This document shows positions 10,027-19,599 of a DNA stretch of 40,448 nt, one piece after another (position 1 is the stretch's first letter; the number at the start of each line of letters is the position of its first letter). The translations under genes were made by a program, and so were the position numbers. The notes under the pieces were generated by a model. The model was not told the DNA's origin. It saw nothing but the letters and a program-made list of their open reading frames with translations, and searched no databases. Source of the stretch: Chara braunii (Eukaryota > Streptophyta > Charophyceae > Charales > Characeae); NCBI GenBank assembly GCA_003427395.1, contig BFEA01000548.1, positions 760,061 to 800,508 of the forward strand, given 5' to 3'.

Positions 10027-10863
10027 TCAAATTAATTCCGAAAACCTTTTTTTAACTCTTGTGATAATACCCCTGGTGATTTGTCTACTCCTAGTTGAAT
10101 TCAACAGTTTAATTCCTGTGTTTAATCTCAACAGTTCTTCTAGTTCCATTTTATACAGTGTCTTCCTCTTCCATGGGGCCCTCAATATTGTGATCACATC
10201 AGCCTTTGCCATTTCTGATTTGTTTTTTGTTTTCTTTAAGTCTGTTACAAACCATTCCCCCTCTTCTTGTATAAATGGTTTTGCATCCTTCAATAGGAAC
10301 TTCTTCCCAAGGAATTCAACGGTACTGAAGCCAAATAATAATTTAACTAACCCCCATGGTTTGAGCCAATGATCCCCTTTGCAGTTAGAGAGTCTAAGTC
10401 TCCTCACATTAGTTGCCGTCATTAATATGTTCAAGAGACTTGGTTCTCCTTTGACATCCAAATAATCACAATCAAACAAAATAGCCTTTTTACATGGTTC
10501 AAAACCTTTCCCAGTCTTCGGTCTTTTTCTGGGCTTCCTCCTCGAGGGTTTGTGATTTCCCTTCCTCATATTCAAACCGAGGTTGTGGCTTCGAATAAAA
10601 ACATCTTCCATGCATCCCAATGAGCTCTTGCTTTCGAACCATAGTGGCAAAGCAACATAATTATACAACCCAACTTTCCCCAGCCATCGATGCACCTTCT
10701 GCTTTGGTGCAGATTTCGTGGTCCTCACATGTTCCTGCCAACGTGTCTTCAAATCCCTCTCCGTCTTTCCCACATACAGTTGTTTGAAAAAAGGGGAGAT
10801 AAGAAGATAAACACAATTATTGCCATTTAGTAATTTATCCCAGTCAGCGGTGTTCAGACTCAT
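10027..10863 (-). CDS. GIY-YIG endonuclease domain protein of the Penelope-like element
   Basis: A 278-codon open frame. The GIY-YIG fold is visible near the N-terminus: VYLL at residues 18-21 (for GIY), YVGKT at 30-34 (for YIG), the catalytic Arg41 in LKTRWQEH, and a metal-binding Glu86 in GCMEDVFIRSHNLGLN. A basic linker follows (KPSRRKPRKRPK, about residue 105). In such elements the nuclease nicks target DNA to prime reverse transcription. The frame is open about 30 codons upstream of Met1 (reading AYVKYW just before it). Near 10033 a one-base shift ends it: an alternative frame (NLRHRVTVKLPFSDSV) leads towards the RT. So this is the N-terminal half of a broken fusion protein. Confidence 0.8.
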   Translation of the reverse strand: MSLNTADWDKLLNGNNCVYLLISPFFKQLYVGKTERDLKTRWQEHVRTTKSAPKQKVHRWLGKVGLYNYVALPLWFESKSSLGCMEDVFIRSHNLGLNMRKGNHKPSRRKPRKRPKTGKGFEPCKKAILFDCDYLDVKGEPSLLNILMTATNVRRLRLSNCKGDHWLKPWGLVKLLFGFSTVEFLGKKFLLKDAKPFIQEEGEWFVTDLKKTKNKSEMAKADVITILRAPWKRKTLYKMELEELLRLNTGIKLLNSTRSRQITRGIITRVKKRFSELI

Positions 10864-11029
10864 CCAATATTTAACGTAGGCTTTCCCCCACCTGATGTCT
10901 CCTCTGAGACACAGTGCTAGTACAATCAGCTCCAGGAGATTACACGCCTCTGATACTTCTTTTCAAGCTCAATCAATCTTCTGCAATATCTTAGTATCGA
11001 TCTTTTACTAGCCCCATCTAGTTTCCCGC

Positions 11030-12522
11030 CAGATCATCACCCTGTGACTCCTCTTCGGAGTCCGAACTGCTAGTCATATCTTCCACATCCTCCTCATCAC
11101 TCTTCTTCACTTCCTCCTCCTTCTCATCAGCCTTTTTGTCTTTCTTTTCCAATTTCAATAATACCTCGAAATCAAGCCTGGCGAGCTCCCATACTCCTCT
11201 TTTCGTTTGTACAAGATACCCTTCTTTTTACACAGGGCTTGTATTTTCCTGTAGTGCATTGCATCGTAGTAAATCACCCTATCCTTGAAATGTAGTCCCA
11301 GTGACCCCTCTTCCTTCTCACCATCTTCGTTCTTCTCAGTTCCTACTGCAACCTTGAGAGGTTCGTCAGCATCCCCTTCCTGTTCGCCACGTCCAAACCC
11401 ATCTTCCTCCTGCTTCCCTTCCTATCCTTCTGCTGCATTGCAACTACAGGCAGCCTTCCCTGCTAGCAATTCCTTAAGCAAACCCTTCAATTCCACCAAA
11501 TCCTTCACCCCATTGGAGGATCCTTCCAATTTCCCATTCAAATTTTGCACTACCCCGTCTCTTTTAGTTCCCCTCCCTTCCTCATCTGACGACAAATACT
11601 CAGGCTTCTGGGTTTTTTCTTTCCCTTTCTTTCTTAAACCACCAGTACTTGGGCGACGCCTTAGCGTTAATGCTACGCGATTTCCGCCGCCGGCGGGCCA
11701 TCGATAAATAGAATTGACAGCCCGCGCTGCTTCGAGATTTGGGCGGCCAGCACGGCGCGCAGTGCCCAAGTACTGGTGGTTTAAGAGCATTGATTTGGAT
11801 TTGACGTCACCTGTCAATGGGCGAGGCGGCGATGACCTCTCCCTCTTCCTTTTCTCTTAATAGGAATTTTCTCTTAGCTCCCTTAGTTCCTTTTCCGTCC
11901 TCAGTGTCTTTAGCTCTTTCAGTTCCTCATTCTTCAATTTGGATCTTTTATCCACTTCCTCGAGTTTTTCTGAGAGTATCTTCATAGATCCCCCAAAGTT
12001 CGTTGCCACCCATTTCTTCATCACATCCTCCTTCCCATCCTCCATGATTTTTCCTTTTCCCTTATCCTTGCCTCGCTTTCTGTTCTTTTCCTTCTTCTAT
12101 GTTTCTTTCTCCACTTCTTCTTTACTCCCAAACTCCATCCCAAGTCCCTTCAGTCTCGCGATTTCTTCAAGATCTGTCTTTCGTGCTTTATCCACTGCGT
12201 CCTTCAGTTTCAATTTCTCTAAGAAGTCCGCGTGCTCCCGTGTAGAAAACGCTCGATTCTTGTAACCACCGATCCCGTGACCATATCCCTGGTTATACTG
12301 ACCCCCTGATTGCATAGGAGCAGAGGACGTCCCGACAAGTGGCCATTGCGCCTGCGGCTGAACCCCAACGAAATTCGGAGGTACCGGATTGTAACCAAAC
12401 GGGTTAATGTTCGGAGCGAAGGGTGGGAAGAAAACGTTCACCGGAGTCTGATAAGGGATACTCCCAGTAGATTAGGGAGCAGCTGGTGGTTGCGCTGGTG
12501 GAGGAGGAGGAGGGGTCTCCAT
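11030..12522 (-). pseudogene. Penelope-like ORF1 with SAP-like motif, interrupted by a MITE
   Basis: From ATG 12522 (METPPPPPPAQ) one frame runs to about 11190 with stops near 12474, 12099, 11859, 11820 and 11424. The N-terminus is Pro/Asn/Gly-rich, followed by charged, helical, probably coiled-coil stretches (such as ILSEKLEEVDKRSKLKNEEL). The 153-bp MITE at 11633-11785 is a multiple of three and keeps the frame. At about 11290-11180 the sequence KIQALCKKKGILYKRKEE, then after a one-base shift ELARLDFE, resembles a SAP DNA-binding helix-loop-helix. An acidic tail (SSSDSEEESQGDD) ends near 11030. The function is inferred: DNA or chromatin binding for the element. I do not recognise a wider family. 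Confidence 0.55.
11633..11785. mobile_element. MITE-like insertion 2 with perfect 22-bp inverted repeats
   Basis: 11633-11654 and 11764-11785 are perfect 22-bp inverted complements. The outermost bases are CTTAA and TTAAG, so a TTAA target duplication cannot be told from the inverted repeat itself. Inside this the ends read ACCACCAGTACTTGGGC, related to insertion 1 (ACYAGTAC differing by transitions). The element is 153 bp, non-coding, and sits in ORF1. Confidence 0.7.
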
Positions 12523-13830
12523 CCAATACCTCCCACAATTTGACCACCTGCCCCTGCCCCGGCCCCTCCCGCGCGCCTGCATACGCTTTCGATGTAGGAG
12601 ATTAACCAATTTATATATATTATCTATATCTATTTAACAATACTCAATCAAAGACACAACGACAATACGAACAAAGCGTTAGCGAGCATGCTTCAGGGCA
12701 TTCTTATCCCCTCGGTGACAAAAACCCTTGCCCCTGATGAGCCAGGATATCTATGATCAATCGTGCGACCTTAGTACCAGCAGATCGCTTCATGATGATC
12801 GTGCAATATCCGTCTGGAGACGATGCTCCCAATCGCTTCAACAGTGTACGCCCGAAGTAACAGGCCCACGCGGCCGGTACAGCATCAACAAATGAGGATA
12901 TCTCCACGTGCCGAAGTATCTTCGAGTCCGGCGTCGACGCCACTGGTCCTGACGTTGCACCAGCATCAGCAACCAAATGTCGATGAAGTTGTCCCTGTGT
13001 GCCGAAGTACATGTCGCGAATCAGCAGATGGTCCGTATCACCACGTGGCCAGGTAAGATGACCACGTGCCGAAGTACCCACCTCTTAATCAGTGGATGAA
13101 AAGTATCTTCGAGCCAGGAGTCGGCGGCGCGTGTACTAACGACGCTCACACGCATCAAATGAAACGATCCCTCCAATAATCTGGAGACGCCGATGCTATT
13201 GATGCAACGTGCGATGGACGGGAATCAAGTCCCCATTCTGCAGCGTGATACGTGACATGACGAAAGAAGCTACCGCCCGGAGGCCGCTGTATGGTGCTGA
13301 TCGCCACGTGCTACGAGGCGTGCCGTTATGCCTGGCGCCAAGCCATACGGAATACAGCCACCCACGTGCATACGTACCTGTCGCGGATGGTTCGTATCAC
13401 CATGCGATTTACACAGCAAACAAACCGATCGTCGCTTATAGCCAACCGGTCGTCAGCAGTGCAGTACTCCAAGTGTCATCTTGACGACGCTGCAACTGCC
13501 AAATAGTGAATTCCCCTGTAGATGCTGCTAACGATGGTATCGGCCGCCGGTTGGGTAATCAACTACCCGCTCCTTACCAGCCATCGTAAGCACCCGATCC
13601 GGGAGAGAAGAGATGGCAGAGTGCGGGTTCCAGACGAGCAACGTGTAGAGTAGCAAAAATTGAGAATCATGCCGTATAAGAAATAAGAAGGATAAGAAAA
13701 TAAAAATAAGAAATAAGAAAATAAGAAAATAAGCAAAGATACAGAAAACCAATGCACATCGGACCAACCGATGGCGCTGCTGGATCATAACCCGAACTGT
13801 ATTGCGAGGTCGATCATGCAGCTCAATCGC
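12523..13830. other. Upstream region of the Penelope-like element with diverged G-box repeats
   Basis: I find no gene. 12600-12645 is AT-rich (TATATATATTATC). From about 12880 to 13410 there are diverged repeats such as CACGTGCCGAAGTA (12905 and 13063, with a degenerate copy near 13000) and TGTCGCG..GTCCGTATCACCA (13012-13042 and about 13378-13402). CACGTG occurs at 12905, 13042, 13063, 13305 and 13363. An AAATAAG-rich simple stretch lies at 13680-13735. Confidence 0.5.
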
Positions 13831-14304
13831 ATAGATAATACAAAACCACGTGTTGTGGACTTTACATATCTCAGCAAAAAACATTCGATGTCGCCAATGC
13901 AAACAACTCATCAGAGGAGAATGAACTCCAAAATTTTACTTTTATCCTAAGACTCTAAGAGGCTCACGGCCCCTTGCCCGCAAAAAACTACCGAGGCCAA
14001 AAAAAAAATTCTTAGTTACCGTTGGATGTGCCGCCGGCACGGCGTCCAACAGCTCAAGGAATCCAGCCTACCACTTACCCCAACCGAAACAATAGCTATT
14101 CTTTTTTACCAAGAAAACTTTTCTTTTTCCATCCAGAAAATACGAAGCACTACAAAACACGGCCCAAAAGAACAGGGCCCAAAAAACAGCGTCACCTCAA
14201 CCTTTGCTATTTCCACGTGCGGCCGCCTTTTTCCATTCAATCCTTTCTCCCTATTTTTCTCCCGTCCCCTCTTTGTCACTCGCTCCCTCCTTTCCGTTCA
14301 AAAA
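13831..14304 (-). repeat. Right flanking direct repeat of the Penelope-like element
   Basis: This is the direct-orientation partner of 7451-7977. It shares the AGATAATACAAAA start, a poly-A tract near 13999, the GTTGGATGTGCCGCC hairpin (about 14021-14050) and CACGTGCGGCCGCC near 14214. It lacks several short segments present in the left copy, for example one around 7540-7575. It lies upstream of ORF1 in the element's orientation, consistent with a pseudo-LTR. Confidence 0.6.
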
Positions 14305-14541
14305 ACTGCAACTTTTTGGAAGTGTCGCCTACAATCAAGTTCAAAGCAGGGCTGTGCCGGCCACCGGCCGGTTGGACCGGACAGGACCCAACCGGGCCGG
14401 TTGGACCCACGGTGGTCCAACCGGAATTCCGGTTGAGTCCAAAACTGGGTCAATTTTTTTTTACTTTTTTTTTTGAAAACATGGTTGGAGTGCACTCGCC
14501 GAGATCTCCCCAAATCCGCAAAGAAAACTTTGAACAGATAA
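14305..14541. other. Unassigned sequence before gap
   Basis: Includes a GC-rich stretch of CCGGCCGGTTGGACC-like words (14355-14440) that repeat GGTTGGACC and CCAACCGG, followed by poly-T runs at 14454-14475. No gene is seen. Confidence 0.4.
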
Positions 14542-14729
14542 NNNNNNNNNNNNNNNNNNNNNNNNNNNNNNNNNNNNNNNNNNNNNNNNNNNNNNNNNNN
14601 NNNNNNNNNNNNNNNNNNNNNNNNNNNNNNNNNNNNNNNNNNNNNNNNNNNNNNNNNNNNNNNNNNNNNNNNNNNNNNNNNNNNNNNNNNNNNNNNNNNN
14701 NNNNNNNNNNNNNNNNNNNNNNNNNNNNN
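14542..14729. other. Assembly gap (188 N)
   Basis: A run of 188 undetermined bases. Open frames that cross it are meaningless. Confidence 0.99.
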
Positions 14730-14735
14730 GACGTA

Positions 14736-14739
<4 letters not shown>

Positions 14740-14803
<64 letters not shown>

Positions 14804-14897
14804 ACACTCTCTCTCCAACTAACTACCCACGCAACTGCCGCGCGCCCTACGACCGCACGCACCCTACCAATTCTCTCTCTCTCTCTCTCTCTCTCTG
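14740..14897. repeat. TC/GA microsatellites flanking an 80-bp spacer
   Basis: (TC)n covers about 14740-14800 and again about 14872-14897. A further short TC run is at about 15594-15611. The tract beside the gap probably explains the assembly break. Confidence 0.95.
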
Positions 14898-14899
14898 TT

Positions 14900-15630
14900 A
14901 CGTGCCCAGTTGGGCGATGCACGCGTATAACCGAGGATCCGCAATGTGATAAAAAGGACTGAATGGACAATGCAGTGCAAGTGAAATCTTAACAAGCAGT
15001 GTACATCCTGATGCATACAAAATGGTGCTTTATAGCGCAGTGGAAGACTTAGATATAAGTCCTGACCTGACCAGGACTGACCTTTATCGTTTAGTGCAAG
15101 ACAATGCAGCAGAATGCTAGAATACCAATGACTAGCCCAATCAATGTCGCAACGCAGACTAAACATACATCGTCCTCATCACAAGGTGTGAAGGGGCCTG
15201 GCGCTACACACACAGGAAGAATGCGCCAGGTCCATATCATGCACAGACGAAGAGGAGGGAATCAGACGAAGAAGAGGGGGGGGAGATGGGAATGTCGTCA
15301 ACACCAAGTCTTCATTACAAGTCCCAAATAATCCCTCGTCAAAATGTTTGAAGCCCAATGTCGAGTCTGGATCCAAATGTCACCAATCCCGCTTTCTCAT
15401 AGTTTGCTGATGCAGTGAAGTCAGATAGCGAGAGGGTGGGAGGGAGAAGGTGGACTGAGAAGAGGAAGAAGAAGAACTCTCTCTCTCCCATGGGCCAGGT
15501 ACTAACCTGAGAAGATGGCACTGTGCTGCAGGCACCTCGAAGACGAAGCTGGAGCTATGGCGCTGCAGGTAAGTCTCCCTGGCCTCCGCCCAATCTCTCT
15601 CTCTCTCTCTCCAGTACTACTCTAGCTCCT
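14900..15630. other. Unassigned non-coding region
   Basis: About 730 bp with no recognisable gene. A purine-rich stretch (15250-15290) and AGAAGAGGAAGAAGAAGAA near 15457 are simple sequence. This may be the outer LTR or flank of E2. Confidence 0.4.
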
Positions 15631-15770
15631 ACTAGCGCCCAGCGCTGAAGACTACTGCTAACGCTACTAGCGCTCAGCGCTGAAGACTACTGCTAACACT
15701 ACTAGTGCCCAGCGCAGAAGACTATTGCTAACGCTACTAGCGCCCAGCGCTGAAGACTACTACTATCGCT
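15631..15770. repeat. 35-bp tandem repeat, four copies
   Basis: Units start at 15631, 15666, 15701 and 15736, exactly 35 bp apart, each with the words ACTAGCGCCCAGCGC and TGAAGACTACTGCTAAC. A decayed fifth unit follows. The AGCGC..GCGCT portion is locally palindromic. The array sits in the presumed LTR of E2. Confidence 0.85.
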
Positions 15771-16123
15771 ACTACTACTCCTGCAGCGCTCCTCCAGAGT
15801 GCTGCTGCCGAATCCTGAAGACTACCTCCTGCCTCCTGCACGTGAAGTGCTTGGGAAGTCCCTATGAACTACCTGCAGCCTGCAGGGCGGGCCAGTCTTA
15901 TATAGTGCTGGCCCGTCCAGGAGGCTGCTCTTGCCAATGCCAAAATGTGCCAGACCCTAGGGTTGAAGCTCAAACAAAGGTTGTCTTGAACAGAGGCCAA
16001 AAATGACCTGAGCTAAAACCCTAGTCTGGTGCCTGAGTTTCAGGGCAGGTTGATCTTATGAGGGCCTGAAAATGGCCCTCCGTTTCAGGCTGAAAAGACT
16101 CAGGGCTGGAAAGGCCCTGTTTT

Positions 16124-16235
16124 AGGCTGAAACGACACAGGGCCTGTAGGCCCTTGTTTTCAGGCTTTCAGGCTGAAACGACACAGGGCCTGTAGGCCCT
16201 TGTTTTTAGGCTTTCGGGCTGAAAACGACATGGGC
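16124..16235. repeat. 46-bp tandem repeat with GGGCCTGTAGGCCC palindrome
   Basis: Units begin at 16124 and 16170, and a partial one near 16217. Each contains AGGCTGAAACGACACAGG and the near-perfect palindrome GGGCCTGTAGGCCC. Similar CAGGGCCTGA words occur from 16030. The array ends 45 bp from the proposed LTR end of E2. Confidence 0.8.
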
Positions 16236-16279
16236 CTGAAAATGGCCTGTGCAGCTTGTTGCAGGTGCAGCATGTAACA

Positions 16280-16293
16280 CCCCCCCTTCCTTA
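16280..16293 (-). promoter_or_regulatory. E2 polypurine tract and start of 3' LTR
   Basis: On the minus strand, directly after the pol stop, the sequence reads AAGGAAGGGGGGG followed by TGTTACATGC. This is the usual layout of a polypurine tract that primes plus-strand DNA, then an LTR beginning with TG. The LTR would extend leftward from 16279. Its far end and its 5' partner are not found. Confidence 0.6.
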
Positions 16294-17830
16294 TGAAGTC
16301 AAGCCGGGTCGAGGGCGAAGCTGACGATCTGAAGGTGGAACCTGGACGCGGGTGCGACGTGGAGCCGAAGATACCGGCTTGCCTTGCATCTTGCGTTCGT
16401 AGTGTGCGAGAACATCTGGAGCTGTTGCTTGGAGTTCCGCACAGGTCAACCAACGGTCAACTTCGTGAGTGCAGTACACAAAGTGTACCAAGTACTCGGG
16501 TGGCTTGTTGTAGTAGCGTCGCTGGGAGATGATGTCACCGACCTCTTGAAAACCGTCCATAGAGGGTGGGTCTTGCGATCGTCGTTTGGGAAAATCGTCA
16601 TGTTCCGCTGGCGTGTAAAGAGCCAACTTGGAGCAATGAAAGACCGGGTAGACGGGCAAGTGGGCGGGCACCTGAATGGTGAAGGAAGTTCCTTCGGGGG
16701 CATCCCCAACGGGTGCCACAATCTGCCAAGGCCCCATCCATTTGCGAGAGATATCTTGTTCAAGGGTGAACTCCGCGGTGCAAACCCAAACGAGATCACT
16801 GGCGCGGAATGGGCAAGGAAGACGCGGGCGATTGGCCTGTTGGCTCATGCGTTGCTGCGTCTTAGCCATCTGGCCGCGTGCCTTGTCAAGTAGCTCTTGC
16901 ATCCGACGCAAGAAAAGAAGATGGTCGTTGCTCTCGGTCGTTCGTGGAATGATTGTGTCCAACGGAGAAGTGACCGGCGAGCCGTGCTCGAACTCGAAGG
17001 GCGACATCCCAATAGCCGGGTGGATGGACGAGTTGTATGCCAACTCAACATCCGGCAGCCGCTCAACCCAATCCTTTTGGTTGGGGTGGATGAGAGTGCG
17101 AAGGAGAACCTGTGCGGTCTGATATGCCCTCTCCGTTTGGCCATCGGTTTGGGGGTGGCGAGCCGAGCTTGGCTTGAGAGATGAGCCCCATTTGTTTGAT
17201 GAGCGCCAACCCAAAATCGCACATGAACCGAGTGTCGAGGTCGCATACGATTTCCTTGGGGTAACCCTTGGCTTGAATCCAACCGGCGTAGAGAACCTCG
17301 GCCAACTCCGGTGCATTGCCATGATAGCGGCAAGGTAAAAACATTCCGAACTTGGTGAGTCGGTCGACCACCGTGAGAATCTCATCCACACTGGTCTTGT
17401 GCATGGGGAACGGCCCGAGAATGTCCATCGCAATCGCTCCCTTCGGCGCAAGGGGACCGGTAATGGTTGCAACTCGCCGTACGGACGATGGTTGCGGGAT
17501 TTGCAGTGTCGACAAACCTCACATGACTCGCAATCGCGTGTGACGTCGCCGAGAAGGCCGGGCCACCAAAATCGCTCTCGAAGTCGACCAATCGTGCGAT
17601 TGACTCGAAAGTATCCGGTGGCGGGAGCATCGTGGAACTCGCCAAGAAGCCGTGTATGCAAGTGAGAGTCACTCGGTACGCAAAGAAGGTCCTTCCCCTG
17701 CGTGGACAAGCAAGTACCCCTCTTGGATCCGATAGTGAGAAGGTGTCGGATTAGGAGAGGACCAATTCGCGTACTTGTCGTGAAACTCGGGGTCAGCTTG
17801 GTAGTCGCGGATGAAACTGTCCCGCAGTTC
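16291..17830 (-). pseudogene. pol: E2 integrase and chromodomain-like tail
   Basis: The zinc-binding HHCC region is read in the frame ending at 16291 (about 17640-17480: FHDAPATGYFRVNRTI and CESCEVCRHC). The frame then shifts: the first core Asp (AMDILGPFP, about 17430) and second (VCDLDTRFMCDFG, about 17250) lie in another frame. The Glu (HPQTDGQTERAYQ, about 17150-17110) is back in the first. C-terminally come VWVCTAEFTLEQD, the FHCSKLALY block, and a chromodomain-like segment EVGDIISQRRYYN and PEYLVHFVYCTHEVDRWL. It ends in a basic tail (PRRTRVQVPPSDRQLRPRPG). At least two frameshifts make it non-functional, though all three catalytic residues remain. Confidence 0.85.
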
Positions 17831-17852
17831 GTCGTCGATCTCGAAGGTCGAA

Positions 17853-17985
17853 GGTGCTCAAGATGATCCTCAAGATGATCCTCCAGATGATCCTCGAAAT
17901 TCGCACTTGTCGCGGTTGGCTTTGTACTTGGCGCGGGGGAGCATCTCCAACACTCGTCGAAGGTGCTCAAGATGATCCTCCAATG
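17853..17985 (-). repeat. Repeat-marked deletion junction in E2 pol
   Basis: The RT motif encoding EDHLEHLRR (about 17984-17958) is followed, only ~50 bp further, by three more tandem copies of GAGGATCATCT-like sequence (about 17905-17853). Normal coding sequence resumes after this (FEIDDELRDSF), but well downstream in pol. The missing part is the end of the thumb, the connection and RNase H. The same short word on both sides points to repeat-mediated deletion or template switching. Confidence 0.7.
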
Positions 17986-18670
17986 TCCGGGCTATAGACG
18001 AGAATGTCGTCTAAGTAGACCAGCACAAACTGGTCCAACATCGCACGAAACTCGTTGGTCATTGCCGCTTGAATGTTCCTCGGGGCGTTGGTGAGGCCAA
18101 AAGGCATGACCACCCACTCAAAATGCCCATACCGCGTCTTGAACGTGGATTTATAGCGATCGTTCGGCCGGATCGAAATCTGGTGATATCCCGACTTCAA
18201 ATCCAACTTATAAAAGTACTTTGCGCTGCCCAATCGCTCAAGAAGATCGTCGATACGAGGAAGAGGCCCCGCATTCTTGACGGTTTGCACGTTGAGTTTG
18301 CGGTAGTCGATGCACAATTGTAGATCCTTGTTCTTCTTCCGTACGAAGAGGACTGGCGCTCCATATGGGGAGCTACTAGGGTGAATCCAGCCCTTGTCCA
18401 ACAAGTCATCGAGTTGCGCGCGGAGGACCGTAAGCTCCTCCTCGCTCATGCCATAAATGCAACGTTTCGGCGGCACGACACCGGCCTCAAGAATGATCTC
18501 GTGAGAGATCGGCCGATCCGGCACCACACCGGTAGGTGTTTTGAAGATGTCAGCGAACTCGTCAAGCAACCGCACCACACTGGGGTCCAAAGACAAGTCC
18601 GTGGGTGAGGAGTCGACTACCACGACGGTCCGTAGGAAGCATAGGCCTATCTCGTCGGGTTGCTCGTAAG
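17967..18670 (-). pseudogene. pol: E2 reverse transcriptase (truncated at the thumb)
   Basis: Reading from 18623 the palm and fingers are intact: DKGWIHPSSSPYGAPVLFV, LCIDYRKLNVQT, PLPRIDDLLERL, YKLDLKSGYHQI, FGLTNAP and YLDDILVYSPDI, with the YLDD codons at 18006-18017. The frame is the same as the protease upstream, with a TAA at 18681-18683 in between. After YSPDI a one-base shift leads to EDHLEHLRRVLEML, which then breaks at the deletion junction. The active site is intact, but the protein lacks RNase H. Confidence 0.87.
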
Positions 18671-18680
18671 CGCAAGTAGC

Positions 18681-19550
18681 TTAGGACGACTTGGCCGTCA
18701 CCACTTGGCACCGGATCGAAGGGTGCAGAAGAGGGAAAGTACACAACACTTCAGCGCCGAAGGCATCCCGAACGATAAGAGTCTGCCGGTGGAAGTTGAC
18801 CGTGCGATCCGCACTTGCAAGCCAAGGCATTCCCAAAATAATGTCGAAGTCCGTGTCCAAAATGTCGAACGTCACCAGTTGGCATGCATGACGTGCAAAA
18901 TACACCGGTACGACCTCGATGTAGCGGTCGATAAGTTGCTGCGTCCTTCTGTCCGCCAACTTGATCGCCGTCGGGTTTACCTTCCTCCGAACTTGTGCGC
19001 CAAGGCCAACCCTTTGCATAAAGGCTTGGCTCATGAAATTGCGAGACGCGCCGCTATCCATCAAAGCGCCGCATGACATTTGCCTAACTTAGATGTGAAC
19101 ATAGAGGAGCGGTGCGTTGTTGTTATCGTACCGCTGCTCACGAAACTCGCGGGCCACCTTGGTAACATACGCAAGGATTTCCCCCACCGCTACTTCGTCA
19201 TCCGTCGGTGAAGTTGGTGGTGCATAGAAGGATAAATATGTGTGAAGATGAGCGCATAATGCTGTGCATTGCAGTCCCGGCAAGCGGCCCGTTGTCGGGG
19301 GAGGAAGCCATGCGAAATCGTGGAACTTGAGCGGGTCCAATACCTCTATGTTGAACTCGCTCGCCGAATCCTGTGAAGAACCACTTGAAGACGATAAGTC
19401 ACCGGTGTCGGATGGAGAAGATGCCGCACACACGTCGTGTCCTTGAGCATGAGTACCCAGCGTAGGAACGAGCCAGTCAGCATAGTCCTCATAAGAATAC
19501 AAAAGAGGACTATCGACTTTCGCGTGTGCCTCAGAGCGAAGGGCGGTCAC
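18681..19550 (-). pseudogene. pol: E2 protease with N-terminal linker
   Basis: One frame runs from 19550. A Ser/Asp-rich linker is followed by an in-frame TAA near 19088, then the retropepsin. The active site is DSG in GALMDSGASRNFMS (about 19068-19030). The second block, DFDIILGMPWLAS, is at about 18850-18812. The linker includes LSFYAPPTSPTDDEV and may join Gag to the protease. Only the two stops break this part of the frame, so it is less decayed than gag or integrase. Confidence 0.78.
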
Positions 19551-19599
19551 CCACGAAGCGACTGGTTCCGAAGGCGTCGAGAGTATCGTCGACTCACTC

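Larger units (their letters stand above)
7978..12522 (-). mobile_element. Penelope-like element with GIY-YIG upstream of RT
   Basis: On the minus strand the order is ORF1 (SAP-like motif), GIY-YIG endonuclease, then RT. This is the permuted order reported for the Chlamys-type Penelope-like elements of green algae and protists, not the classical RT then GIY-YIG order. The parts look like one original reading frame broken by single-base shifts, stop codons and two MITE-like insertions (9768-9961 and 11633-11785). Direct repeats at 7451-7977 and 13831-14304 may be its pseudo-LTRs. The copy is dead, but its RT and nuclease motifs are well preserved. Confidence 0.75.

Noticed and set aside
13532-13540. 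TGGTATCGG as another primer-binding site.
   Set aside because: Only nine bases match and no LTR-like end or gag follows on that strand.
14022-14970. Long open frames crossing the N gap and TC repeats at 14.0-15.0 kb.
   Set aside because: They span undetermined bases and low-complexity repeat. The region before the gap matches the non-coding direct repeat at 7451-7977.
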